Shown here in pieces: positions 33,440-41,340 of a DNA stretch of 64,000 nt. Within the stretch, counting starts at the first letter, position 1; each line of letters begins with the position of its first letter. A program made the translations under genes and the position numbers. Origin of the DNA: Mycolicibacterium setense (lineage in GTDB: Bacteria; Actinomycetota; Actinomycetes; Mycobacteriales; Mycobacteriaceae); assembly GCF_000805385.1 (NCBI RefSeq), contig NZ_JTJW01000010.1, positions 372,001 to 436,000 of the forward strand, written 5' to 3'. The notes beneath the pieces are model-generated. The model saw nothing but the letters and a program-made list of their open reading frames with translations. It was not told the origin of the DNA and did no database searches.

Positions 33440-34179
33440 GAAATCTCCTTGGCATCAGCGAACGTCATCTGCACATTGCGAACCGAACTGGACAACAACG
33501 CCCGCTTGGGCAGGCCCAGGGCCGCGAGTTCTTCGGCGTACGGGTGGTCCCCGAGCCGGATCCGAACCCCACCCGGCCGGTAGCGCACACCGGAAAGCCG
33601 CATCTGGCCTTCGGTTTCGCGCAGAACTCCGTCGAGATGGGAGAAGGTGGACTGCACCTGCGGCTTGGCGGTGAAGGCCGACGGCACCGGCAGGCCGGGC
33701 TTGAAGTCCATCCCCACCGCCAGCCGGCCGTCGATGTTCACGTCGAAGCTGAACGGCTTACCGTCACGAATGGTGAAATCCGCCAGGACCTTCGGATATC
33801 CCCAGATCTGCCGCCCCGCCTGCAGCGTGAATTCGCCATCGACCGGCAGGTGGTGCACGAAGGCCCCGGCCGAACCCAATCCGCGTAGCCCGGACGCCTC
33901 GGAACCGGGCCGGTTCACCATGACGTTGGTGCCGTACTCCAGATACGGACCCAGATCACCGTCGATGTAGTGCATCAGCATCAGCACGACGACCGCGCGG
34001 TGCGGCCGATGCCGGTACACACGCAGACCGCTGTAGTCGATCATGCGCTGCGCGGCGTCAGCGTCCACCGAGAACATCGCCATGTGCTGTTCGGCGGTGC
34101 GGATCTGCACCGGCATGGTCAGCACGGTGCCCAGCACATTGTGTTGCGAAGGCCCGGAAGAGGGCGCGCTGTGACTCAC
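33436..34179 (-). CDS. Acetoacetate-decarboxylase-family protein coupled to cyp142
   Basis: 247 residues from GTG 34179. Fold signatures of acetoacetate decarboxylase (ADC): VVVLMLMHYIDGDLGPYLEYG and FTLQAGRQIWGYPKVLADF. The lysine in YPK corresponds by eye to the Schiff-base lysine, but the following lysine that lowers its pKa in ADC is valine here. It may be a decarboxylase, aldolase or hydratase on a sterol-derived keto acid rather than acetoacetate. Overlaps the cyp142 start by four bases, so they share a transcript. Function unproven. Confidence 0.82.
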   Translation of the reverse strand: MSHSAPSSGPSQHNVLGTVLTMPVQIRTAEQHMAMFSVDADAAQRMIDYSGLRVYRHRPHRAVVVLMLMHYIDGDLGPYLEYGTNVMVNRPGSEASGLRGLGSAGAFVHHLPVDGEFTLQAGRQIWGYPKVLADFTIRDGKPFSFDVNIDGRLAVGMDFKPGLPVPSAFTAKPQVQSTFSHLDGVLRETEGQMRLSGVRYRPGGVRIRLGDHPYAEELAALGLPKRALLSSSVRNVQMTFADAKEIS

Positions 34180-34200
34180 GCCATAAATCTAGAACCTCGA

Positions 34201-34214
34201 GTAGACAGGTTGCA
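34201..34214. promoter_or_regulatory. Degenerate KstR-like site upstream of the cyp142 operon
   Basis: GTAGACAGGTTGCA matches TNNAACNNGTTNNA at all but two of the fixed positions. It lies 22 bp upstream of the GTG start of the ADC-like gene. This is a weak call. Confidence 0.3.
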
Positions 34215-34233
34215 AGAAAGTGTCTAGTCGCGC

Positions 34234-35265
34234 CTAAACGAGGGCGGCAAGATCCCGGATCTGCTCGACGGAGCGGGCCCCGACGACCATCATGGTGACG
34301 CCGGAGGCCTCCCAGGCCTTGATCTGTTCCTTGACGTAGTCGAGGTTTCCGACGATCGCGGAGTCGTCGACCAGTTCGTCGGGAATGATCTTGGCCGCCT
34401 CGTCCTTACGGTCGCTGCGGAACAGTTTCGTGACGTCGTCGACGACTTCCGCGTAACCCATCCGGCGGTATACGTCGGCGTGGAAGTTGGTGCCCTCGGC
34501 GCCCATTCCGCCCATGTACAGCGCGAGGTGCGGCTTCATCAGCTCCATGATCGCGGGCCGGTCATCGGTCACCACGACCTGTGCGGTCGCGCAGATCTCG
34601 AACGTCTCGCGGGTACGCCGTGCGCCCGGGCGGGCGAAGCCCTCGTCGAGCCATTCGTTGTACATGCCGGCGATGCGGGGCGAATAGAAGATCGGCAGCC
34701 AGCCATCGGCGATCTCGGCGGCCAGCGCGACGTTCTTGGGACCCTCGGCACCCAGCATCACCGGGATGTCCGCGCGCAGTGGATGGGTGATCGGCTTGAG
34801 ATTCTTGCCCAGGCCGGTGGTGCCCTCGCCGGTGAGCGGCAGCGGGTAGTGCGGCCCGTCGCTGTGGACCGGGGCCTCCCGGGCCCAGACCTGACGCAGG
34901 ATGTCGATGTACTCACGGGTGCGGGCCAGCGGCTTGGGGAACTTCGCGCCGTACCAGCCCTCGACCACCTGCGGGCCGGACACACCGAGGCCGAGGATGT
35001 GGCGGCCGCCGGAGAGGTGGTCCAGCGTCAGGGCGGCCATCGCGCACGCAGTCGGGGTACGGGCAGACAGTTGGATGACCGACGTTCCCAGTCGCATACG
35101 GGTCGTTTCCCGGCCCCACCAGGCCAGTGGGGTGTAGGCGTCCGAGCCCCACGCCTCGGCGGTGAACACGGTGTCGAAGCCCTCCGCCTCGGCGGCGGCG
35201 ACGAGTTCGGCGTGGTTGGTCGGCGGCTGTGCGCCCCAGTAACCGAGTTGAAGACCCAACTTCAT
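34234..35265 (-). CDS. LLM-class F420-dependent oxidoreductase (Rv3520c-like)
   Basis: 343 residues from ATG 35265 (AAAGGCGAG upstream; the longer frame crosses the KstR operator). Luciferase-like barrel: MKLGLQLGYWG, FDTVFTAEAWGSDAYTPL, HILGLGVSGPQVVEGWYG, IPVMLGAEGPKNVALAAEIADGWLP. Members of this group in M. tuberculosis bind coenzyme F420. The gene is in the KstR-controlled set, divergent from the DUF35 gene with an operator between. A reductase or dehydrogenase acting on sterol intermediates is likely; the exact step is unknown. Confidence 0.9.
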   Translation of the reverse strand: MKLGLQLGYWGAQPPTNHAELVAAAEAEGFDTVFTAEAWGSDAYTPLAWWGRETTRMRLGTSVIQLSARTPTACAMAALTLDHLSGGRHILGLGVSGPQVVEGWYGAKFPKPLARTREYIDILRQVWAREAPVHSDGPHYPLPLTGEGTTGLGKNLKPITHPLRADIPVMLGAEGPKNVALAAEIADGWLPIFYSPRIAGMYNEWLDEGFARPGARRTRETFEICATAQVVVTDDRPAIMELMKPHLALYMGGMGAEGTNFHADVYRRMGYAEVVDDVTKLFRSDRKDEAAKIIPDELVDDSAIVGNLDYVKEQIKAWEASGVTMMVVGARSVEQIRDLAALV

Positions 35266-35300
35266 TAGCTCGCCTTTCCACACACGGTTGAAACCATTCT

Positions 35301-35314
35301 TAGAACCTGTTCTA
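35301..35314. promoter_or_regulatory. KstR operator between the LLM gene and the DUF35-ltp4-ltp3 operon
   Basis: TAGAACCTGTTCTA matches the consensus, with near-perfect dyad symmetry. It is nine bp before the GTG of the DUF35 gene and 36 bp before the LLM ATG. Confidence 0.85.
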
Positions 35315-35323
35315 CTCGATGCT

Positions 35324-36334
35324 GTGACCACAGGCCAAAGCAGCCCGGTGCAGATCGACAAGCATGAACGGCCCCTCTCGGCGCCGCTGAAGCTTGCATT
35401 CGACTACACCCGTTCAGTCGGACCGCTCCTGTCCCAATTCTTCACCGCACTGCGCGATCGACGCATCGTCGGCGTACGCGGGTCAGATGGACGGGTGCTC
35501 GTACCACCCGCTGAGTATGACCCGATCACCTACGCGGCTCTGACCGAGGTCGTGCCCGTCAGTGCGGTCGGCACGGTGCAGTCCTGGACCTGGCAGTCGA
35601 CGCCGCTCGAAGGTCAACCACTGGACCGGCCGTTCGCCTGGGCGCTGATCAAGCTCGACGGCGCGGACACCGCGCTGTTGCATGCCGTGGATGTCCCCGA
35701 GGGCACCCTGAAAACTGGCGACCGCGTACATGCGCATTGGATCGACGAACCGGTCGGCGCGATCACCGACATCGCCTATTTCGTACCCGGCGATAGTGAA
35801 GAACCAGTGGAAGCATCCTCCCGTCCCGATGACCGCGAGCCGGTCACGGTGCAGGTGACGCCCAACGTCATCGAGATCCAGCACACCGCATCCCTACCCG
35901 AGACCACCTTCCTCAAGGCGCTCGAAGAGGGCAAGCTGCTCGGCGGCCGGACCAAGAAAGGCCGCGACGGCAAGCCCGGCAAGGTCTACTTCCCGCCGAA
36001 GGAAGCCGATCCCGCGACCGGTTTGGCGCTCGACGAGTTCATCGAGCTGCCGGACCAGGGCACGGTCACCACGTTCGCGATCATCAACATCCCGTTCTCC
36101 GGCCAGCGCATCAAGCCGCCCTATGTCGCGGCCTACGTGCTGCTCGACGGCGCCGACATCCCGTTCCTGCACCTGGTGACCGAGATCGATCCGGCGGACG
36201 TGCGAATGGGGATGCGAGTGCAGGCCGTGTGGAAGCCGCGCGAGGAATGGGGCCTGGGTATCGACAACATCGATTACTTCAAGCCCACCGGCGAGCCCGA
36301 TGCCGATTACGACTCCTACAAGCACCACCTGTAA
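35324..36334 (+). CDS. Tandem DUF35/OB-fold protein (Rv3521-like), partner of Ltp thiolases
   Basis: 336 residues from GTG 35324, chosen because a longer start would overlap the operator. Two ChsH2-type OB-fold segments are visible: residues about 60-140 (GTVQSWTW...GDRVHAHWIDEP) and about 215-330 (GTVTTFAIIN...GMRVQAVWKP). DUF35 proteins normally carry a CxxC zinc ribbon; here the equivalent segment GGRTKKGRDGKPGKVYFPP has no cysteine. DUF35 domains bind lipid-transfer-type thiolases and form retro-aldolase complexes, so this is a likely partner of Ltp3/Ltp4 downstream. First gene of the operon. Confidence 0.88.
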   Translation: MTTGQSSPVQIDKHERPLSAPLKLAFDYTRSVGPLLSQFFTALRDRRIVGVRGSDGRVLVPPAEYDPITYAALTEVVPVSAVGTVQSWTWQSTPLEGQPLDRPFAWALIKLDGADTALLHAVDVPEGTLKTGDRVHAHWIDEPVGAITDIAYFVPGDSEEPVEASSRPDDREPVTVQVTPNVIEIQHTASLPETTFLKALEEGKLLGGRTKKGRDGKPGKVYFPPKEADPATGLALDEFIELPDQGTVTTFAIINIPFSGQRIKPPYVAAYVLLDGADIPFLHLVTEIDPADVRMGMRVQAVWKPREEWGLGIDNIDYFKPTGEPDADYDSYKHHL

Positions 36335-36379
36335 AGGTGCGCCCGATGAGCGCTTGCGCGAAGAGCAGAGGACTTGAGC

Positions 36380-37435
36380 ATGACTGATATCGCAGTGGTG
36401 GGCTTCGCACACGCGCCCCACGTCCGTCGCACCGACGGCACCACCAACGGCGTCGAGATGCTGATGCCGTGTTTCCACAAACTGTACGAAGAACTCGGCC
36501 TCAAGCAGACCGATATCGGATTCTGGTGCTCCGGCTCGTCGGATTACCTTGCCGGCCGCGCATTTTCGTTCATCTCCGCAATCGACTCGATCGGCGCGAT
36601 CCCGCCGATCAACGAGTCCCACGTCGAGATGGACGCGGCCTGGGCGCTGTACGAGGCCTATATCAAGCTGCTGACCGGCCAGGTCGAGACCGCGCTGGTG
36701 TACGGCTTCGGCAAGTCCTCGGCAGGCACGCTGCGCCGGGTGCTCGCGCTGCAGACCGATCCGTACACCGTGGCGCCGCTGTGGCCGGACTCGGTGTCCA
36801 TGGCAGGCCTGCAGGCGCGGGCGGGCCTGGACGCCGGCAAGTGGACGGCCGAGCAGATGGCTCAGGTAGCCCTGGATTCCTTTGCCGCAGCGGGACGTAC
36901 CGACTCCGAGCAGGTCACCGGGAGCATCGAAGAACTGCTAGCCCAGCCGTACTTCGCCGATCCGCTACGGCGTCACGACATCGCCCCGATCACCGACGGC
37001 GCGTCCGCGATCGTGCTGGCCGCCGGCGACAAGGCCCGCGAACTCCGCGAGAACCCGGCCTGGATCACCGGATTCGAGCATCGGATCGAGACGCCGATCC
37101 TGGGCGCTCGCGACCTGACCACCTCGCCGTCGACCGCTGCGTCGGCGAAAGCGGCCACCGGTGGTGACGTGGGCTCCATCGACATCGCGGAGATCTACGC
37201 CCCGTTCACGCACCAGCAACTGATCCTCACAGAGGCGATCGGGCTGGGGTCGAAGACGTTGGTCAATCCGTCGGGTGGCGCGCTTGCCGCCAACCCGATG
37301 TTCTCGGCCGGACTGGAACGCATCGGATTCGCCGCGCAGCACATCTTCGACGGTTCTGCGCAGCGCGTCCTGGCGCATGCCACGAGCGGCCCTGCGCTGC
37401 AACAGAATCTCGTCGCCGTTCTGGAAGGGAAGTAA
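36380..37435 (+). CDS. ltp4: Ltp4, thiolase-like lipid-transfer protein (Rv3522-like)
   Basis: 351 residues from ATG 36380, with AGAGGA upstream; a TTG two codons earlier is less likely. SCP-x/thiolase fold: ITDGASAIVLAAGDKA near residue 210, EIYAPFTHQQLIL, and the C-terminal GGALAANPMFSAGLERIG. The usual N-terminal nucleophile cysteine of thiolases is not obvious: the stretch around WCSGSSDYLAG is the nearest. It probably works with Ltp3 and the DUF35 protein on side-chain C-C cleavage or transfer. Stop and next start are four bases apart. Confidence 0.9.
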   Translation: MTDIAVVGFAHAPHVRRTDGTTNGVEMLMPCFHKLYEELGLKQTDIGFWCSGSSDYLAGRAFSFISAIDSIGAIPPINESHVEMDAAWALYEAYIKLLTGQVETALVYGFGKSSAGTLRRVLALQTDPYTVAPLWPDSVSMAGLQARAGLDAGKWTAEQMAQVALDSFAAAGRTDSEQVTGSIEELLAQPYFADPLRRHDIAPITDGASAIVLAAGDKARELRENPAWITGFEHRIETPILGARDLTTSPSTAASAKAATGGDVGSIDIAEIYAPFTHQQLILTEAIGLGSKTLVNPSGGALAANPMFSAGLERIGFAAQHIFDGSAQRVLAHATSGPALQQNLVAVLEGK

Positions 37436-37439
37436 CGAG

Positions 37440-38630
37440 ATGGCTGGCACTTCAAAGAACTTGGCCGCGGTGCTGGGAACCGGGCAGACCAAGTACGTCG
37501 CCAAGCGCCACGACGTGTCGATGAACGGCCTGGTTCGCGAGGCCATAGATAAGGCGCTCCGAGACTCCGGTTCGACGTTCGACGATATCGACGCCGTGGT
37601 GGTAGGCAAGGCGCCCGACTTCTTCGAAGGCGTCATGATGCCCGAGCTGTTCATGGCCGACGCCACCGGCGCGACCAACAAGCCGCTGATCCGGGTGCAC
37701 ACCGCCGGTTCGGTGGGCGGCTCGACCGCCATCGTGGCGGCCAGCCTGGTGCAGTCCGGCAAGTACAAGCGTGTGCTGACGATGGCGTGGGAGAAGCAGT
37801 CGGAGTCGAACGCCATGTGGGCGTTGAGCATTCCGGTTCCGTTCACCAAGCCGGTCGGCGCGGGTGCTGGTGGGTACTTCGCCCCGCACGTGCGCGCCTA
37901 CATCCGCCGCTCCGGGGCCCCGAACCACATCGGCGCTCTGGTGGCGGTCAAGGACCGGCTCAACGGCGCGAAGAACCCGCTGGCTCATCTGCACCAGCCC
38001 GACATCACCCTGGAGAAGGTGATGGCCTCCCCCATGCTGTGGGACCCGATCCGCTACGACGAGACCTGCCCGTCGTCCGACGGCGCGGCGGCCATGGTGA
38101 TCGGCAATGAGGAGGCAGCGGAAGCGCACTTGTCGAACGGGCATCCCGTGGCCTGGATCCACGCCACCGCGTTGCGCACCGAACCGCTGGCCTACTCGGG
38201 TCGCGATCAGGTCAACCCGCAGGCCGGCCGTGACGCGGCGGCGGCATTGTGGCGCGATGCCGGCATCACCAGCCCCATCGATGAGATCGACGCGGCCGAG
38301 GTGTACGTGCCGTTCTCGTGGTACGAGCCGATGTGGTTGGAGAACCTCGGTTTTGCCGCCGAGGGCGAGGGCTGGAAGCTCACCGAGGCCGGAGAGACAG
38401 CGATCGGCGGCAGGATCCCGTTCAACGCCTCCGGCGGCGTCCTGAGCTCGAATCCGATCGGCGCGTCCGGCATGATCCGGTTCGCCGAGTCGGCCATCCA
38501 GGTGATGGGCAAGGCCGGCGACCATCAGGTCGAGGGGGCCCGCAAGGCTCTGGGCCACGCCTACGGCGGTGGCGCACAGTACTACTCCATGTGGGTGGTC
38601 AGTTCCGACAAACCAGCAGTCCGGTCATGA
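37440..38630 (+). CDS. ltp3: Ltp3, thiolase-like lipid-transfer protein (Rv3523-like)
   Basis: 396 residues from ATG 37440. Thiolase fold: VVVGKAPDFFEGVMMPELFMAD, RVHTAGSVGGSTAIVAASLVQ (the usual nucleophile Cys position appears as AGSVGG), CPSSDGAAAMVIGNE, AEVYVPFSWYEPMWLENLG, and NASGGVLSSNPIGASGMIR. A typical acyl transfer to cysteine is thus unlikely, consistent with an aldolase role with DUF35 partners. The last bases ATGA overlap the ATG of the next LLM gene, so the operon continues. Confidence 0.92.
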   Translation: MAGTSKNLAAVLGTGQTKYVAKRHDVSMNGLVREAIDKALRDSGSTFDDIDAVVVGKAPDFFEGVMMPELFMADATGATNKPLIRVHTAGSVGGSTAIVAASLVQSGKYKRVLTMAWEKQSESNAMWALSIPVPFTKPVGAGAGGYFAPHVRAYIRRSGAPNHIGALVAVKDRLNGAKNPLAHLHQPDITLEKVMASPMLWDPIRYDETCPSSDGAAAMVIGNEEAAEAHLSNGHPVAWIHATALRTEPLAYSGRDQVNPQAGRDAAAALWRDAGITSPIDEIDAAEVYVPFSWYEPMWLENLGFAAEGEGWKLTEAGETAIGGRIPFNASGGVLSSNPIGASGMIRFAESAIQVMGKAGDHQVEGARKALGHAYGGGAQYYSMWVVSSDKPAVRS

Positions 38631-39511
38631 CCATGAAGTACACCCTCAGCGTGGCCATGGGCCCGCTGGAGCATCTGACCGGATTGGCCCGCACCGCAGA
38701 GGAAGTCGGGTTCGATTCGATCGCGCTGCCCGATTCGCTGTTCTACATGGAGAAGCAGGCCGCGGACTATCCGTACACGCCGGACGGGTCGCGGATGTGG
38801 AATGCCGAGACCCCGTGGGTGGATCCGCTGATCGCGGCCGCCTCGATGGGTGCGGTCACCTCGACGCTGCGGTTCTACACCAACGTGATGAAGCTCGGGT
38901 CGCGCAACCCGCTGCTGCTGGCCCGCCAGGTCGGTTCGGTGGCCAACCTGACCAACAACCGGTTCGGGTTCGGTGTCGGGATCGGCTGGGCGCCGGAGGA
39001 ATTCGAGTGGTGCGGGGTGCCGTTCACCAAGCGTGGCGCCCGCGTCGACGAGATGATCGAGGTGCTCAAACTGGTGCTCGGCGGCGGCATGGTCGAGTTC
39101 CACGGCGAGTTCTACGATTTCGAGCGTCTGCAGATGAGCCCGGCGCCGTCCGAGCCCGTGCCGTTCTACGTCGGCGGGCACACCTCGGTCGCGCTCAAGC
39201 GGGCGGCCCGGGTCGGTGACGGCTGGACCAGCGCGATGATGACGTGTGCGCAGCTGGCCGAGACCGTGACGGCGATCAACAAGCTGAGGGCCGAATATGG
39301 CCGCGCCGACGAGCCTTTCGAGTTCCAGGCGGTCTGCATCGACAAGTTCGATCTCGACGGGCATCGTGAGCTGGCCGAGGCCGGCATCACCGACAACATC
39401 GTCATCCCGTGGATGCTCGAGGGCCTGGGCTTCGATGCGCCGCTGGAGAAGAAGCAGGACTCTCTCAAGCGGTTCGCCGACACCTACATCCACTCCGGCT
39501 GGCAGGGCTGA
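38627..39511 (+). CDS. LLM-class F420-dependent oxidoreductase, coupled to ltp3
   Basis: 294 residues from ATG 38627, overlapping the ltp3 stop. Luciferase-like fold: VGFDSIALPDSLFY, NRFGFGVGIGWAPEEFEWCGVPF, PVPFYVGGHTSVALKRAARVGDGW. The proposed role is an F420-dependent redox step on a sterol-CoA intermediate, inferred from coupling with ltp3 and membership of a KstR-type operon. It is a different gene from the LLM gene at 34.2 kb (about 25-30% similar by eye). Confidence 0.9.
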   Translation: MTMKYTLSVAMGPLEHLTGLARTAEEVGFDSIALPDSLFYMEKQAADYPYTPDGSRMWNAETPWVDPLIAAASMGAVTSTLRFYTNVMKLGSRNPLLLARQVGSVANLTNNRFGFGVGIGWAPEEFEWCGVPFTKRGARVDEMIEVLKLVLGGGMVEFHGEFYDFERLQMSPAPSEPVPFYVGGHTSVALKRAARVGDGWTSAMMTCAQLAETVTAINKLRAEYGRADEPFEFQAVCIDKFDLDGHRELAEAGITDNIVIPWMLEGLGFDAPLEKKQDSLKRFADTYIHSGWQG

Positions 39512-39512
39512 C

Positions 39513-39926
39513 ATGGCGATCACGAACCCCGAGCATCCCGCGCACCTGGCGGGCAAGCGGTCCCGGGATGCTGTTGCCGCGCGGGACAAGCAGGCATGGC
39601 TGGACAATTTCGCCGACGACGCGATCGTGCAGGATCCCATCGGTCCGTCGTTCTTCGACCCCGAAGGCAACGGCCACCAGGGCAAGGAAGCCATCGCGGC
39701 GTTCTGGGACAAGGCAATCGCGCCGACCGACGACCTCGCGTTCAACTTCGTCGACACGTACCAGTGCGGCAACGAGGAAGCCAACGTCGGCAGCATCGTC
39801 ACCACGATGGGCGGGCACCGCATCACCACCCCGGGTGTCTTCACCTACCGCGCCAACGAGGCGGGGCAGCTGGTGGCGTTGCGCGCGTTCTGGGAAGTGG
39901 ACCGCGCGAGCGCCGAGAAGATCTGA
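39513..39926 (+). CDS. NTF2/SnoaL-like small protein
   Basis: 137 residues from ATG 39513, one base after the LLM stop. SnoaL-like cone fold: RDKQAWLDNFADDAIVQDPIGPSFFDPEGNGHQGKEAI, VDTYQCGNEEANVGSIVTTM, and LRAFWEVDRA at the end. The D-P pair and central Phe/Trp line a pocket in the family. It may be a ketosteroid isomerase-like or hydratase enzyme. It ends the DUF35-ltp4-ltp3-LLM operon and is followed by a hairpin. Confidence 0.88.
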   Translation: MAITNPEHPAHLAGKRSRDAVAARDKQAWLDNFADDAIVQDPIGPSFFDPEGNGHQGKEAIAAFWDKAIAPTDDLAFNFVDTYQCGNEEANVGSIVTTMGGHRITTPGVFTYRANEAGQLVALRAFWEVDRASAEKI

Positions 39927-39938
39927 GCGGCCCAATCC

Positions 39939-40003
39939 CCGCCGAAACGGCATTCCGGCAGACGAAGTGCGAGTAGAGACCTGCTGGAATGCCGTTTCGG
40001 CGG
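39939..40003. terminator. Long inverted repeat between convergent NTF2-like and carbonic-anhydrase-like genes
   Basis: Arms of 23 bp (39939-39961 and 39981-40003; core GCCGAAACGGCATTCC) match with one mismatch around a 19-base loop. No T-run follows, and it sits between convergent stops. It may be a terminator or a mobile intergenic palindrome. Confidence 0.55.
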
Positions 40004-40010
40004 AGGCAAG

Positions 40011-40535
40011 TTAAAGCTCGGCGAGGCCCGTGAGGTAACGCTGGGCGAGCTCCCGGTACGCGGCCGGATTGCTCTGTATCCACGTGTGTGCACCGGTGCC
40101 CGCGATCGGTCCCCGGATCTTCGCGGGTGCACCGGTGACCAGCACCTCGTCGGGAATCTTGGTGCCCCCGACCACCAGTGAATGCGCCGCGATCAGGCTG
40201 CGCCTGCCGATCACCGCTCCGTCGAGCACCGTGCAGTGGTTGGCGATCAGCGCCTCTTCGCCCACATGTGCACCGTGCACGACGCACATGTGGGCGACGG
40301 TCGCGCCAGGGCCGATGTCGACGGGGATTCCCGGCGGTGCGTGCAGCACCGAGCCGTCCTGGACGTTGGCACCCCCGCGGATGACGATGGGTGCGAAGTC
40401 GCCCCGAAGCACGGTGTTGAACCACACCGAGGCGCCGGCCTCAACCGTCACGTTGCCGATCAGTGTTGCCGTCGGGGCCACGAAAGCGCTCGGGTCGACC
40501 ACGGGCGCCCGGCCCTCGAACGAATACAGCGGCAT
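40011..40535 (-). CDS. Gamma-carbonic-anhydrase-like left-handed beta-helix protein (Rv3525c-like)
   Basis: 174 residues from ATG 40535, the same length as the M. tuberculosis protein (from memory). Hexapeptide-repeat beta-helix: GNVTVEAGASVWFNTVLRGD, IVIRGGANVQDGSVLHA, then metal-binding histidines in VAHMCVVHGAHVG and ANHCTVL. Zinc or iron binding, with carbonic anhydrase or acyltransferase-like activity, is possible. It is divergent from the lipoprotein gene, with 61 bp between starts. Confidence 0.9.
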   Translation of the reverse strand: MPLYSFEGRAPVVDPSAFVAPTATLIGNVTVEAGASVWFNTVLRGDFAPIVIRGGANVQDGSVLHAPPGIPVDIGPGATVAHMCVVHGAHVGEEALIANHCTVLDGAVIGRRSLIAAHSLVVGGTKIPDEVLVTGAPAKIRGPIAGTGAHTWIQSNPAAYRELAQRYLTGLAEL

Positions 40536-40596
40536 CGTCCACATATACCGCAGGAAACCGGCCGTGGCGCAGCGACGCGTACCCTGAACAGTAACT

Positions 40597-41232
40597 ATGT
40601 CGCTCACGACAACCAATCACCCCAGGTTCTTGATCACCATCGGCGTGGCCGCGGCCGTCATCGGCACGGCCGCCGCATGCACCCCGGCCGAGAATTCGCC
40701 ACCCACGCCGTGGGCGCCCGTACCGACCTCGTCGTCGCCCACGGCCGCGCCGAAGTCGCCGAAATCGCAGCCGTCCGACTACAGCCATCTGCTGCTCCAA
40801 GCCGAGGATGTCAGCATTCCGCCGGACACGTTCACCGCGCGGTCCAGCAACGTCAACCCCGATGGTCAGTCCGGGGCCAGCGCGCTGTTCGTCAACGCCG
40901 ATGACACCAGGGCGATCGCCGACACCATCTTGATCTACCCCGACGTGGCGACCGCGTCGGCGACGCTCAAGCAGGCTTCCGCCGCCGTGAGCACCATGGT
41001 GACCGGTGGCCAGCCGCAGCCGGTGCCCGTGGGGTCGAACGGGACTGTCATCGCGGGCACCGCGCCTGACGGCTCCAAGGCGGTCACGCTGCTGATGTTC
41101 ACGCAGGGCCGCGCGGTGGTGCGTATCGAGTTCGACAGCACGCCGGACGATCCGGTGTCGCCGCAGACAGTGGCCAGTGTCGGCCGGATGCAACAGATCG
41201 CCTTGCGAATCGGCCTTCCGGAGCGGGAGTAA
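40597..41232 (+). CDS. Probable lipoprotein next to kshA
   Basis: 211 residues from ATG 40597. Signal peptide FLITIGVAAAVIGTAAAC, with cysteine 28 followed by TPAE, a plausible though not ideal lipobox (TAAAC). A Pro/Ser-rich linker (PVPTSSSPTAAPKSPKSQ) leads to a globular domain of about 150 residues (HLLLQAEDVSIPPDTFTAR...DTILIYPDVATASATL...MQQIALRIG). That domain resembles the extracellular sensor part found on some mycobacterial lipoproteins and kinases. It occupies the place of a membrane protein gene (Rv3524) in M. tuberculosis. Function unknown. Confidence 0.85.
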   Translation: MSLTTTNHPRFLITIGVAAAVIGTAAACTPAENSPPTPWAPVPTSSSPTAAPKSPKSQPSDYSHLLLQAEDVSIPPDTFTARSSNVNPDGQSGASALFVNADDTRAIADTILIYPDVATASATLKQASAAVSTMVTGGQPQPVPVGSNGTVIAGTAPDGSKAVTLLMFTQGRAVVRIEFDSTPDDPVSPQTVASVGRMQQIALRIGLPERE

Positions 41233-41296
41233 CTCCCGGTCACGGTGGGTATGCCGCAGGTCACGCCTCAATTATTGCCATGAGGGCTCCAAAAAC

Positions 41297-41310
41297 TGTA
41301 ACGTGTTCTA
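41297..41310. promoter_or_regulatory. KstR operator in front of kshA
   Basis: TGTAACGTGTTCTA fully matches TNNAACNNGTTNNA and lies 30 bp upstream of the kshA GTG. Confidence 0.87.
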
Positions 41311-41340
41311 GTTAGAGAGCACCGATACGGGAGGCCCACC

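Noticed and set aside
34183-34200. TAGAACCTCGAGTAGA near 34190 as a KstR operator
   Set aside because: Only the left half fits. The right half lacks GTT at the needed distance; a weaker site at 34201 was noted with low confidence instead.
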